Positions 53,127 through 61,008 of a stretch of DNA of 64,000 bases are shown piece by piece. The notes below the pieces were generated by a model. That model was given only the letters and a program-made list of their open reading frames with translations. It did not search any database and was not told the DNA's origin. The first letter of the stretch is position 1; every line of letters begins with the position of its first letter. Origin of the DNA: Thiomicrorhabdus sp. Milos-T2 (GTDB lineage: Bacteria > Pseudomonadota > Gammaproteobacteria > Thiomicrospirales > Thiomicrospiraceae); NCBI RefSeq assembly GCF_000702325.1, contig NZ_KL370892.1, positions 1-64,000 of the forward strand, written 5' to 3'. A program made the translations under genes and the position numbers.

Positions 53127-53846
53127 TTAACCTAAAATTTCAATAATCTGAGGTCTATTTTTAACCTTGTAATCACCGTTTAAAATAGAGCTATTTAAGG
53201 CAATATAGTCATGACTTTCATCTCGCCCGTAACTCTCGTGGATATGTCCAAACAAATGCCCTTTAAGGTTTTTTAATTGTTTAACTCTATTGGCTAAATA
53301 CTGACAGCCCAATGCAGACTCTTTCTCAATTATTTTTCTGTTTGATTCACACACGGTTACACCCCACAGATTTTCAGCATGTTTATCGTCAAGAACATGC
53401 TGAGCAGGACCATGCGTAATCAGAACATCTATATCATCAGGAATCGTAGACCATAATGCTTCAGCCTCATTCTCATTTAACTGAAACCCCCAATTCATAA
53501 ATCCGGGTGTATAAGGGCTTCCCCAAAATTTGACTCCATCAATAACCAATTCTTCATTTATTAACAGATGGATATCATCAGGAACGGTTAATTGTCTTAA
53601 TTCATTATCATGCTCTAACTGTTCGCACCAAACGTCATGATTACCTGGCACAAGGATTTTGTGTGGTACGTCCTTACTTTGCATCCATTCAAGTATATCT
53701 TCTACGTCTTGTTGTTTTTTTGAGTGACGCATAAAGTCACCGCTATGAACAAGAACATCAGGTTGATGCTCTTCAATTATTTTTTCTAACAAATAATCAA
53801 TGGATTCATGAAATCCGTGAGTATCACTAATATGTATAATTTTCAT
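53127..53846 (-). CDS. calcineurin-like metallophosphoesterase, paralogue A
   Basis: The 239-residue protein shows HISDTHG (5-11), HSGDF, PGNHD, THGPA and GHIHESYG, the metal set of the MPPED/Rv0805-like phosphoesterases. It is a close paralogue of the next gene (53886): same first ten residues, same KILVPGNHD, the GSPYTPG/GSPFTVQ element and the final NSSI/NSAI. Homologues act on phosphomonoesters or cyclic nucleotides. Confidence 0.86.
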   Translation of the reverse strand: MKIIHISDTHGFHESIDYLLEKIIEEHQPDVLVHSGDFMRHSKKQQDVEDILEWMQSKDVPHKILVPGNHDVWCEQLEHDNELRQLTVPDDIHLLINEELVIDGVKFWGSPYTPGFMNWGFQLNENEAEALWSTIPDDIDVLITHGPAQHVLDDKHAENLWGVTVCESNRKIIEKESALGCQYLANRVKQLKNLKGHLFGHIHESYGRDESHDYIALNSSILNGDYKVKNRPQIIEILG

Positions 53847-53885
53847 TTAAGCACCTATGCATGACCTTGAACAACAACATCAACA

Positions 53886-54548
53886 TCAATATCCTATTAC
53901 TTCTTTTACCATTACAGTATTTTCTTCCAATATTACGAAATGTGGATTTTGGGTTGGTTTATACTTTTCATCTGCAATAGCAGAGTTAATGGTTGTCAGA
54001 CCATTAACATTTTGCATTCCATGTGCAGCATGGATATGGCCATGCAAATGAAGTTTTAAGCTAGCTAATTCTGCCAGTCTATCTTTCAGGTATTTATCAC
54101 CTGTTCTGAGATTCATGGAATCTAAATCAAGCCCTCTATAAGCCCCTCCATGAGTAATCAAAACATTCGTGTCATCAGGAACTTCTTTCCAATGCACTTC
54201 TTGATTATGCTGAAAAAACTGAAATGCCCAACTAAATTCTTGCACTGTAAATGGACTTCCATAAAACTTAACATCATCTAATTCAACACCCTGGCCAATA
54301 AGCACATGCAGATTATCAGGAGCATAAAAGTTTTTTTCTTCAAAGTAAAAATCATGATTACCTGGCACAAGGATTTTGTGTTTGTGTGGTAGCTCTGAAA
54401 ACCAATTAAGGAAGTCTTTTACTTGCTCATCATTTCCTCTATCACACACGTCACCTGAATGAATAATCACATCAGCCAACGGTATTTTCTTTTGCCTTTC
54501 AAGCTCTCGGTGGTATCCATGAGTATCACTGATATGAATAATTTTCAT
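53886..54548 (-). CDS. calcineurin-like metallophosphoesterase, paralogue B
   Basis: The 220-residue paralogue of the 53127 gene has HISDTHG, HSGDV, PGNHDFYF, THGGA and GHIHAAHG. A tandem duplication followed by divergence explains the pair. The array of AAGCCCTT repeats just upstream, similar to that at 53087, could have promoted the duplication. Confidence 0.86.
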   Translation of the reverse strand: MKIIHISDTHGYHRELERQKKIPLADVIIHSGDVCDRGNDEQVKDFLNWFSELPHKHKILVPGNHDFYFEEKNFYAPDNLHVLIGQGVELDDVKFYGSPFTVQEFSWAFQFFQHNQEVHWKEVPDDTNVLITHGGAYRGLDLDSMNLRTGDKYLKDRLAELASLKLHLHGHIHAAHGMQNVNGLTTINSAIADEKYKPTQNPHFVILEENTVMVKEVIGY

Positions 54549-54552
54549 TTTG

Positions 54553-54611
54553 AAGCCCTTTATAAGCCATTCGTAAGCCCTTTTTTCACCCTTTATAAGC
54601 CCTTTCTTTCC
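54553..54611. repeat. AAGCCCTT repeat array, same arrangement as at 49680
   Basis: The order is 11-bp unit, 11-bp CGT-type unit, 22-bp unit, then a half unit, matching the start of the 49,680 array. It begins five bases from the ATG of paralogue B and overlaps the end of the gene at 54586. Confidence 0.82.
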
Positions 54612-54921
54612 ATTGCAAAATCCTGTTCTGCATTACTTCATTAGGAACAATGAATGTTAAAGGGCATACTTGTCTTAATGATTCGTAAGGTTCGCCTTTG
54701 CAGCATAAAATCTTTAATAAATTTTGATTCGAGTAAGAAGTAAGAATTTCATCCCAACTATCTATATAGACTTGGCTCATATCATTCATTTTAGTATGCA
54801 ATCGCTCTAATCCAGCCTTTCTAAAAAGAGAGGGATTTTCTTTAAATTTACGGGCAATTTCGATGTATAGAAATCTTCTGTATCGATGCTCTTTACGCTC
54901 GTTAATCATTTTTTTGAACAC
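54586..54921 (-). CDS. operon protein, unknown
   Basis: The 111-residue protein is strongly basic in its first third (INERKEHRYRRFLYIEIARKF) and helical. No family is recognised. The GTG at 54921 is chosen because AAGGG lies about six bases before it, itself part of an AAGCCCTT-type repeat (54926). The start overlaps the preceding gene by 20 bases. Confidence 0.55.
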   Translation of the reverse strand: MFKKMINERKEHRYRRFLYIEIARKFKENPSLFRKAGLERLHTKMNDMSQVYIDSWDEILTSYSNQNLLKILCCKGEPYESLRQVCPLTFIVPNEVMQNRILQWKERAYKG

Positions 54922-55285
54922 CTATAAGCCCTTCAATAAACTCAACTCTTTCATCACTGCAGGTAGCTTCAGCGCATTCAAGCTCTTCTTCTACAAGCGT
55001 TTCAAATTCTTTTAATCTGCCTGAAACATTAAATCTAATATCTGTATTTAGTGATTTTATTGATGCTGACATCGCTAATACATCCTTTAATCGCAAAACC
55101 CCATCAGCTCCCTCAACATTCCATTTAATATTTTGAATAGGAACGCCAAGAATCATTATCCCCATTGAGTTAAAAGTAACTCTTCCATCCCGATAAAAAA
55201 TAACCTGTCCTTCAGCTTTATTTTGTCCAAAATCATTACTAAAAAAAGTATGAAAATAAATTGGTTCTTTTTTGGATAAACTCAC
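54902..55285 (-). CDS. operon protein, unknown
   Basis: The 127-residue protein is beta-rich in the first two thirds (PIYFHTFFSND...EGQVIFYRDGRVTFNS) and ends in an acidic, Cys-containing helix. No family is recognised. Its GTG start overlaps the phosphatase stop by one base (TAGTG), indicating coupling with the PPP-type gene at 55285. Confidence 0.55.
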   Translation of the reverse strand: MSLSKKEPIYFHTFFSNDFGQNKAEGQVIFYRDGRVTFNSMGIMILGVPIQNIKWNVEGADGVLRLKDVLAMSASIKSLNTDIRFNVSGRLKEFETLVEEELECAEATCSDERVEFIEGLIGVQKND

Positions 55286-56082
55286 TATTCAATACCTGTT
55301 TTAAGAGAATGTTTTGCCTCTGAAATTTTCGTTTCTCGCCAATCTTTATTTTTATCTAGCCTTGCTAAAAGTTCTTTAACACTTAAGACGGTTAATCTTT
55401 TTGACTTATCAAAGGTGTCAATAAAAGCACTAAACGTCTTAAAAACTGGCTTTTCAAAACAAGTATGACCATGCACCGTGTAATCAATATCAAGTAGCGT
55501 TCTCTCAATCCCTTTGTCATGAAACTCAGCATGTCTTCTAGTGCGTAAACAAAGCTCACGAGTATCACGTTTTTCTAAGTCATTTACAAAGTCGTTCCAC
55601 GAGTTACCGTAGCGACTTGGAACGCCTGCGTGACTAATACCTATGCGATAGCCATGTGTTTGTAGTTCAATCACATAAGGCAACGGCATTAATAGCTTTG
55701 CTAGATATTCCCTGCATTGTTCATCAAGCTTAAAAAACCAAGCGCCTTCTATTTTTCGATGTAATTCCGCAGGTTCATAATGGCTATATCTGTTATAAAG
55801 TTGAATGCGCTCAGGCTCAAATTGGTCAAGAATAAATTGGTCATGATTACCTCTCACTGAGAAGAACCAGTCATGCTCTAGCAGTTGAATGACTTTCTCA
55901 CTCTCCAATCCTCTATCGCCTAAATCACCAACCGCAATCAAACGGTCATTATCAAAGTCAAAGCCAACCTCTTTAAGTTGAGTCATTAACTCAGAATATC
56001 GACCATGCAAGTCACCTACAATAAAATCTTGGCCTTGATGATTTAGTTGCATAATTTGAATGTATAAACTATTGCTATTCAT
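55285..56082 (-). CDS. PPP-family serine/threonine-type phosphatase, paralogue 1
   Basis: The 265-residue protein has the lambda-phosphatase/PrpA-type motifs GDLHGR, GDLGDRG, RGNHDQ, ISHAG and HGHT. Bacterial and phage enzymes of this group dephosphorylate proteins, 2',3'-cyclic nucleotides or dinucleoside polyphosphates. It is a paralogue of 56628 with the same length. The start overlaps the exonuclease stop by eight bases. Confidence 0.87.
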   Translation of the reverse strand: MNSNSLYIQIMQLNHQGQDFIVGDLHGRYSELMTQLKEVGFDFDNDRLIAVGDLGDRGLESEKVIQLLEHDWFFSVRGNHDQFILDQFEPERIQLYNRYSHYEPAELHRKIEGAWFFKLDEQCREYLAKLLMPLPYVIELQTHGYRIGISHAGVPSRYGNSWNDFVNDLEKRDTRELCLRTRRHAEFHDKGIERTLLDIDYTVHGHTCFEKPVFKTFSAFIDTFDKSKRLTVLSVKELLARLDKNKDWRETKISEAKHSLKTGIE

Positions 56083-56647
56083 AGTTGTTACTCTTTATCT
56101 CCTGAATCGCATTCCATGTCCAAATATGCTTTAAAGTATCGCTATCTGCTTTATGTGCAATTAATCCATAAACCTTAAACTTTTTTTCTGCCATAATTTG
56201 GGCTTTCACTGCAATAGAAGAAGGTATCTTTTGCTCGTAAGCTAATGTTGAGATTAGCTTAAATTCAGGTATAGGGTAGTCCTCACCAGTTAGTCTCGCT
56301 ACATCATTTAGTAGCATGTTAAGCCATGCCATATCTGCTTTACTGTCTGCATAGATAACTTTGCCATTCAGGTCATCAGAGACTTCACGAGCGACCGATT
56401 CAGGATTAATTCCGTATTCATTAATGTATCTCTTGCTAAAGCCATGAATTTCTTGAGAGTCGAAACTCCAAAGATGCTCTTCATTGTTCCATTCTGCTAA
56501 TGGCTTGATTAAAAAGTACTTCAAATCTTCCTCGCAAGAGCCGTAAGCCACTTGAAGAGGGAAGCCATTGATTGAACTTGCTTCAAAATCAATAAATATT
56601 GGCTTTTCCATTTTGGTGTTTAGATAATCAAGCATTTCTTTGCTCAT
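56075..56647 (-). CDS. DEDDh-type 3'-5' exonuclease
   Basis: The protein (190 residues from the ATG at 56647) has FIDFEAS for exonuclease motif I, ADSKADMAWL for II and AHKADSDT for III, in which His is followed five residues on by Asp, the DEDDh set. The family trims DNA or RNA 3' ends (DnaQ, RNase T, oligoribonuclease). The longer GTG reading from 56668 is possible. The gene sits between two PPP phosphatase genes, overlapping both, so its product probably acts with theirs. Confidence 0.78.
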   Translation of the reverse strand: MSKEMLDYLNTKMEKPIFIDFEASSINGFPLQVAYGSCEEDLKYFLIKPLAEWNNEEHLWSFDSQEIHGFSKRYINEYGINPESVAREVSDDLNGKVIYADSKADMAWLNMLLNDVARLTGEDYPIPEFKLISTLAYEQKIPSSIAVKAQIMAEKKFKVYGLIAHKADSDTLKHIWTWNAIQEIKSNNYE

Positions 56648-57425
56648 CAACCAACCTAAATACTTCACTTACTTCCAAAATGTTTAATTTAGTAGAACCC
56701 GATGAAACATCAATAAACACCTGATTGTTGTAGGCTATCGGCTCAGCAACACTTGAATGACCATGAACTGTTGCACCGATGCCATCGAGCCACCTTTGTT
56801 CAACCGGTACACCTTCTTCCCAAGGTCTTTTTCGATAATAATCATAAAACTCACCGATAACATCTCGTGTCCAAATGCACTCTTCACGAACTGACGCATC
56901 GGTTTCTAAGGCACTTAGAAATTCGCCCCAATTCTTGAATTCAAGGGGAACGCCAGCGTGTGAAATACCTAAGTTTCCATACTCAGTCTCAAGGGTTATT
57001 GCGAGAGGCAATTTCTTAAGAAGGGTCTTAATTCTTAATCGAGCAGTATCACTTCGCACTTTTTCAAACCAACTTCCACCATTGTAGTTATGAAGCTGAG
57101 CAGCATCCCATTTAGTCTTTTTTTTAGCATCTTCAGGACTACAACAAGGAATGTCTCCTGGGAAGTCGTATCGATTAATTAGAAGCTGTTCATGGTTGCC
57201 ACGAATAGAATAGAACCAATTTTTTTTGTATAGTAAATCGAGGATTTTCAGATTATGTTTTCTACCATCAATTAAGTCGCCTACAGCAAACAAACGGTCT
57301 TTAGATTCATCAAAATTCACGCTATCCAAAGCTTCTTTAAATTTTTTCAGTCTTGCGTGAATATCGCCAATCACGAAATCACGCCCGTTTTTATTAATGG
57401 GTAATTTTTTGTGAAAATTGGGCAT
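56628..57425 (-). CDS. PPP-family phosphatase, paralogue 2
   Basis: The 265-residue protein has GDIHAR, GDLIDG, RGNHEQ, ISHAG and VHGHS. The second motif lacks the usual Asp-Arg-Gly, reading DGRKHN, so the active site is slightly changed. It is a duplicate of 55285, with LGISHAGVP and TVHGH kept. The ATG at 57425 has AAGGAAG upstream; the longer frame to 57551 is only overlap with the previous gene. Confidence 0.85.
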   Translation of the reverse strand: MPNFHKKLPINKNGRDFVIGDIHARLKKFKEALDSVNFDESKDRLFAVGDLIDGRKHNLKILDLLYKKNWFYSIRGNHEQLLINRYDFPGDIPCCSPEDAKKKTKWDAAQLHNYNGGSWFEKVRSDTARLRIKTLLKKLPLAITLETEYGNLGISHAGVPLEFKNWGEFLSALETDASVREECIWTRDVIGEFYDYYRKRPWEEGVPVEQRWLDGIGATVHGHSSVAEPIAYNNQVFIDVSSGSTKLNILEVSEVFRLVDEQRNA

Positions 57426-57798
57426 TATCGAACTTCCTTTTTGCTTCCCCTGTAAATTCAGTGTTGTAAGATTCAAGTTGAAAAAGGATATATCTAATTT
57501 CTTTTTCATTATCTGATTCGACATGATTAGGATTGTTTTTCTTTTCATCATCGTAAGGCTCGACGAGCATCCAATACAAATCCACCGCCTCTTCTACGCT
57601 GTTGAATTCTTGAGATCCATAAACTATGTCGTATACCACAGTCTTACCTGTTTCTGAAATAGTCACATAACAAGTCAAACCTTTATTTAGATTTCTCTGT
57701 TTAAACTTAAATTTACGTGCATTTTTTTCTTTTTCATCTTTGCATTGTTTGTCTAACTTCAGAAACTCCTCGTATAGACTTTCTAAGCTCTGTTTCAA
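57394..57798 (-). CDS. operon protein, unknown
   Basis: The protein (134 residues) is rich in Lys and Glu, with a coiled-coil-like N-terminus (LESLYEEFLKLDKQCKDEK), a beta middle (LTCYVTISETGKTVVYDIVYGS) and an acidic C-terminus. No family is recognised. A TTG start at 57798 is chosen because GGAGG lies five bases before it; a TTG at 57810 overlaps that site. It overlaps genes on both sides. Confidence 0.5.
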   Translation of the reverse strand: MKQSLESLYEEFLKLDKQCKDEKEKNARKFKFKQRNLNKGLTCYVTISETGKTVVYDIVYGSQEFNSVEEAVDLYWMLVEPYDDEKKNNPNHVESDNEKEIRYILFQLESYNTEFTGEAKRKFDNAQFSQKITH

Positions 57799-58210
57799 GA
57801 GGTCCTCCAATTATTTTCCCGCAATAAAGTCCCCGCTTTGCATAGTAGCAAGGTGTTTCCTTCTTTTTAATCGCCTTTACTACCTCACTTTTTGTTCCGA
57901 AAGTAGGCTCTGATAAAGAAAAAGAGCTTGTAAAGAACCATTCTGGCAAGTCATCAAGAATATCGTACATTTCAAATAATTCTTCAGTTAATCCAGAAAT
58001 CAATGCTGCTTCTAACTCTAGAATTTGATCACCTTCTACTTCATCCAGCTCAAAAGGCTTATCCTTAAATAAATCACGAATATCACCTTCATAACGATTT
58101 ATATGAAGACATATCCCATCTAAAAACTCTTTATTCCAATAAGACAACGGAAATGGATCTGTGTCATTCTTAATACATTCAAAAGTTTCTTTTGCTGTCC
58201 TTATGTTCAT
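57734..58210 (-). CDS. first gene of the phosphatase operon, unknown
   Basis: The 158-residue protein is acidic (DILDDLPEWFF) with a short basic Cys-containing end (CYYAKRGLYCGKII). No family is recognised. A strong Shine-Dalgarno (AGGAGG) precedes the ATG. Its leader shares an 88-base gap with the divergent gene at 58299, so one promoter region serves both. Confidence 0.6.
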   Translation of the reverse strand: MNIRTAKETFECIKNDTDPFPLSYWNKEFLDGICLHINRYEGDIRDLFKDKPFELDEVEGDQILELEAALISGLTEELFEMYDILDDLPEWFFTSSFSLSEPTFGTKSEVVKAIKKKETPCYYAKRGLYCGKIIGGPLETELRKSIRGVSEVRQTMQR

Positions 58211-58298
58211 ATTTTTCCTCCTAAATAAACACCGTTAACCTATATAGTAAATCATCAGGTATAATTAGGGCAATTAATTTTAATTTTTTGGTTACAAC

Positions 58299-59063
58299 AT
58301 GAACTATTTAGATTTTGAATATGAACTTTATCAGTATATTTTTAATGAGGCTAATTGCTTATGGAAATCAAAACAATATTCAGATATCTACCCTCCTTCA
58401 CATTTTGAACAAAAAGGTGCTAAGTATCTATCGTACAAAATAAAAGCTTTTTTTGATATATCCAACATTGCTGGTATTGAATCTGAAATAGAGCGCCTAC
58501 AAAAATTTTATCTAGAACACTATGCAGGGAACACCCATAAAACAAAAAAAATGCCCGAACGCTTTCCTATTATTTTTGACACCAATGAACATCAAATAGA
58601 ACAAGCACAAATAAGGTTTGAGAATGCTTTTTCATCAAAAAAAATAAAAAATATTAATGCAATTTACAACTTGGGGACAGTGTCAAGAAAAGAACTATCG
58701 CGCATTCAAAATAAGTTAAAAGAATCTAATGCCAATATACGTATACGTAGTAAACATGCTTCTGAAGATTCTTATGAGCCACCAGCAAGAGACAGTGATG
58801 AGTTTTTCTGCTATCTAAGAAAAAGTGAATTAATCAATCAATTTGGGGAGGATGCACAAATACGAAAAAAGACGGGTAAAAGATTTAAAGCAATTTTCAA
58901 AACTAATTCTGACACAATTCGAACCAATGCTGGTTTTTATTTATTTCATCAAAGTTTTGATGTACAAGAAATCGACTTTCCTTTAAGAAAAAGAGCAACT
59001 AAAGAACATCGCATCAGCATACCTGGATTTAGTGATATTCAAATTTCATCACCTGGACTGTAA
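58299..59063 (+). CDS. unknown protein divergent from the phosphatase operon
   Basis: The 254-residue protein is basic, rich in Lys, Arg, Ser and Asn. It has an aromatic N-terminus (NYLDFEYELYQYIFNEANCLW) and a middle stretch NLGTVSRKELSRIQNKLKESNANIRIRSKH that could be a DNA-binding helix pair. No family is recognised. Being divergent from the operon, it may be its regulator; that is inference. A -10-like TATAAT lies at 58260. The 230 bases after it hold one CCAGGCCTGG copy and no gene. Confidence 0.55.
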   Translation: MNYLDFEYELYQYIFNEANCLWKSKQYSDIYPPSHFEQKGAKYLSYKIKAFFDISNIAGIESEIERLQKFYLEHYAGNTHKTKKMPERFPIIFDTNEHQIEQAQIRFENAFSSKKIKNINAIYNLGTVSRKELSRIQNKLKESNANIRIRSKHASEDSYEPPARDSDEFFCYLRKSELINQFGEDAQIRKKTGKRFKAIFKTNSDTIRTNAGFYLFHQSFDVQEIDFPLRKRATKEHRISIPGFSDIQISSPGL

Positions 59064-59217
59064 AGGTTTAAACTTACACAGACGGTAATCAACTATTTAT
59101 CTATTCATCTTATTAAAGCAATCATTAATAAAATCAATATAACCCTACTCTAACCAGCTGATAATAAATAATAAATTGACAATGCTAATATATTCAATAA
59201 TCTATTCATTATAGTTA

Positions 59218-59227
59218 CCAGGCCTGG
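59218..59227. repeat. CCAGGCCTGG palindrome, copy 13, first after the island
   Basis: Intergenic, extended to TACCAGGCCTGGTTA like the copies at 107 and 917. It is the first copy after an 18-kb gap and lies about 30 bases before the TnpB element. Confidence 0.85.
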
Positions 59228-59254
59228 TTAAAAGCATTCAAACAAAGAGTTATT

Positions 59255-59400
59255 GACATCCTACCCGCCCTAAAGGACAGGGATTCCTAGCAGGCGTTAT
59301 GCCGTTAAGAGTAGGCTTGTATTGCTACTACCTACTGGTTCCTGCTTCACAGACGAAACTAACGTTTCAACTCCACAGGCTAACAAGCGATGTCCTCGCT
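59255..59400 (-). ncRNA. candidate omega RNA at the tnpB 3' end
   Basis: In TnpB elements the guide RNA overlaps the 3' end of tnpB and runs to the element end, with a terminal stem before the guide. Here the stem CCCTGTCCTTTAGGG is in that place. The guide would be the flanking sequence below about 59,250. Inferred from family knowledge, not from a covariance search. Confidence 0.4.
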
Positions 59401-60529
59401 CAAGTACATTTAAAGCCCCCACCAAGTCGGCATTGGCTTTAAATCCACATTCTGTACACGCAAAAGCACTTTGGCTTTTGCGGTTGTCACGGCTAACATG
59501 ATGACAGCTAGGGCAGATTTGCGAGGTGTATTGAGGGTTTACCCTCATAACATCTCCGCCTGACCAGGCCTGTTTATACTCCAAAAACGAAACGAACATT
59601 CCCCACCCTTGGTCAAGGATAGATTTGTTAAGACCGGATTTCGCTTTGACGTTTTTACCAGGCTGCTCAATATTTCCCTTTGAACTTTTAGACATATTCC
59701 TTACCTTTAAATCCTCAACAACAATCATTGCGTGGTTTTTGCTGATTTCGGTTGAAGTTTTGTGTAAGAAGTCTAAACGAGCATTGGCAATACGCTCATG
59801 CAGTCGTGTAATGATTTGTTTCTGTTTTTTCCAATTAGCAGAGAAACGGACTTTTTTAGACAGCTTGCGCTGTTCAAAAGCCAGTTTCTTTGATAACTTC
59901 CTAAAACTGTTTAAAGGCTCTATGTATGAACCGTCCGATAACGTTGCAAAACGGGTAATGCCCATATCTATACCAACCATTGATGTTGATTTATGGTGTT
60001 GAATTTCAGCTTCGTACTCAGTCTGAATCGACACATACCAATGTTTTCCCTTGCGAGAAATGGTCATGTTTTTAACATCACCGATAACTTGGCGTGAATT
60101 ACGATACTTCACCCAACCTATTTTAGGAAAGAACACTTTGTTAGACTCTTGCTCCAGTTTAAACCCTTGGGGGTATCGAAAACTATCGGAAGCCCTTTTC
60201 TTTTTAAATCGTGGCACACGCTTCAAAGACTGCTTTTTATCAAAACCGTCTTTGAACGCTTTTTCTAAGTTTTTTAAGGTTTGTTGCAACGGTTGAGAAT
60301 GAACGGTTTTTAGAAATCCATAATCTTCTGAGGATTTCCAAAGCTTTAGCCAAAATGCCAACTCGTTGTACCAAAGCAATGGTTGCTTCTGCTCTAATCG
60401 AAACAGATTCATGGCCAAAGCTTTATTCCACACAAAGCGGTTTGCACCCGCAAACTCAATCATTTTTTGAGATTGTTCAGATGTCGTATTGAGCCTGAAT
60501 TTAAAAGCTTTGCGAATCATTTTTTTCAT
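59297..60529 (-). CDS. tnpB: RNA-guided endonuclease TnpB
   Basis: The 410-residue protein has the RuvC-type triad Asp188 (GIDMGI), Glu272 (VVEDL) and Asp368 (NADLVGA), and a zinc ribbon with Cys339, Cys342, Cys358 and Cys361. All are intact, so nuclease activity is likely. TnpB cuts DNA guided by omega RNA and helps retain its element. The ATG at 60529 is preferred over a GTG at 60562, since MKKMIRKAFKFRL is the usual start. A nine-base CCAGGCCTG variant lies inside at 59564. Confidence 0.9.
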   Translation of the reverse strand: MKKMIRKAFKFRLNTTSEQSQKMIEFAGANRFVWNKALAMNLFRLEQKQPLLWYNELAFWLKLWKSSEDYGFLKTVHSQPLQQTLKNLEKAFKDGFDKKQSLKRVPRFKKKRASDSFRYPQGFKLEQESNKVFFPKIGWVKYRNSRQVIGDVKNMTISRKGKHWYVSIQTEYEAEIQHHKSTSMVGIDMGITRFATLSDGSYIEPLNSFRKLSKKLAFEQRKLSKKVRFSANWKKQKQIITRLHERIANARLDFLHKTSTEISKNHAMIVVEDLKVRNMSKSSKGNIEQPGKNVKAKSGLNKSILDQGWGMFVSFLEYKQAWSGGDVMRVNPQYTSQICPSCHHVSRDNRKSQSAFACTECGFKANADLVGALNVLERGHRLLACGVETLVSSVKQEPVGSSNTSLLLTA

Positions 60530-60629
60530 ATGAATATCGTAACAGTATTCAATTAATGACACAATCTAAAACAGGCTACGCCTGTTGTGCTTATATCCCC
60601 GACCTGAAGGGCGGGGTTTTACGAACTGA

Positions 60630-60767
60630 GTGATAAAAAACGCGCTTAAGATTGCAAAAACCTTTTGGTCAATGATTATAGATCACCCTTTAATCTCAGA
60701 AGACTTCAAAAAAATCATTAAACCATTTATTGAAGAAATCAAGAGATTACCCGATCAAGTCGGGTAA
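60630..60767 (+). pseudogene. C-terminal remnant of an unknown gene
   Basis: The frame reads MIKNALKIAKTFWSM, then DHPLISEDFKKIIKPFIEEI, and ends in a stop supplied by an intergenic repeat. It starts exactly at the left end of the TnpB element. It looks like the tail of a helical protein whose 5' part was lost. No family is recognised. Confidence 0.35.
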
Positions 60768-60905
60768 TGACGTGAGAGCTTTTTGTCAGCCTCGGCATTG
60801 CCCACCACGTTCATCACTAGTACAACCCTCTCCGTCATCTTCGGGCTTGACCCAGAGATCTAAAAACCGCCAACAAAGATTATCCAGTCAAGCTGGATAA
60901 TGATG
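60748..60905. repeat. mosaic intergenic repeat block 2
   Basis: Modules GATTACCCGATCAAGTCGGG, TAATGACGTGAGAGC, CGTCATCTTCGGGCTTGACC and ATTATCCAGTCAAGCTGGAT follow each other. The same order recurs at 61,712. Confidence 0.82.
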
Positions 60906-60941
60906 CTTGGTGCTACATGAAAATTGGTTAGTGGTGATTTG

Positions 60942-60970
60942 TTGATATCCCGGTACAATGTATATACAAT
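60942..60970 (+). promoter_or_regulatory. vapBC promoter and operator
   Basis: TTGATA and TACAAT are 17 bases apart. TGTATATACA (60959-60968), a perfect palindrome, overlaps the -10, and GGATATACA follows. VapB-type antitoxins repress through such sites. A decayed copy lies at 41391. Confidence 0.6.
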
Positions 60971-61008
60971 AATGGATATACAAAAAAGATTGGGGGGAGC
61001 GCAAAAAT

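Larger units (their letters stand above)
59250..60632 (-). mobile_element. IS605-family TnpB-only element
   Basis: Related G/C-rich segments bound the tnpB gene: CCCGCCCTAAAGGACAGGG at the right end (59263) and CCCCGACCTGAAGGGCGGGG at the left end (60588), as in IS200/IS605-type elements. There is no TnpA, so movement would depend on a TnpA elsewhere. Exact ends are not certain. Confidence 0.75.

Noticed and set aside
41302-59217. The island as a prophage
   Set aside because: No capsid, tail, portal, terminase or lysis genes are seen. The content is plasmid- or mobilisable-element-like.
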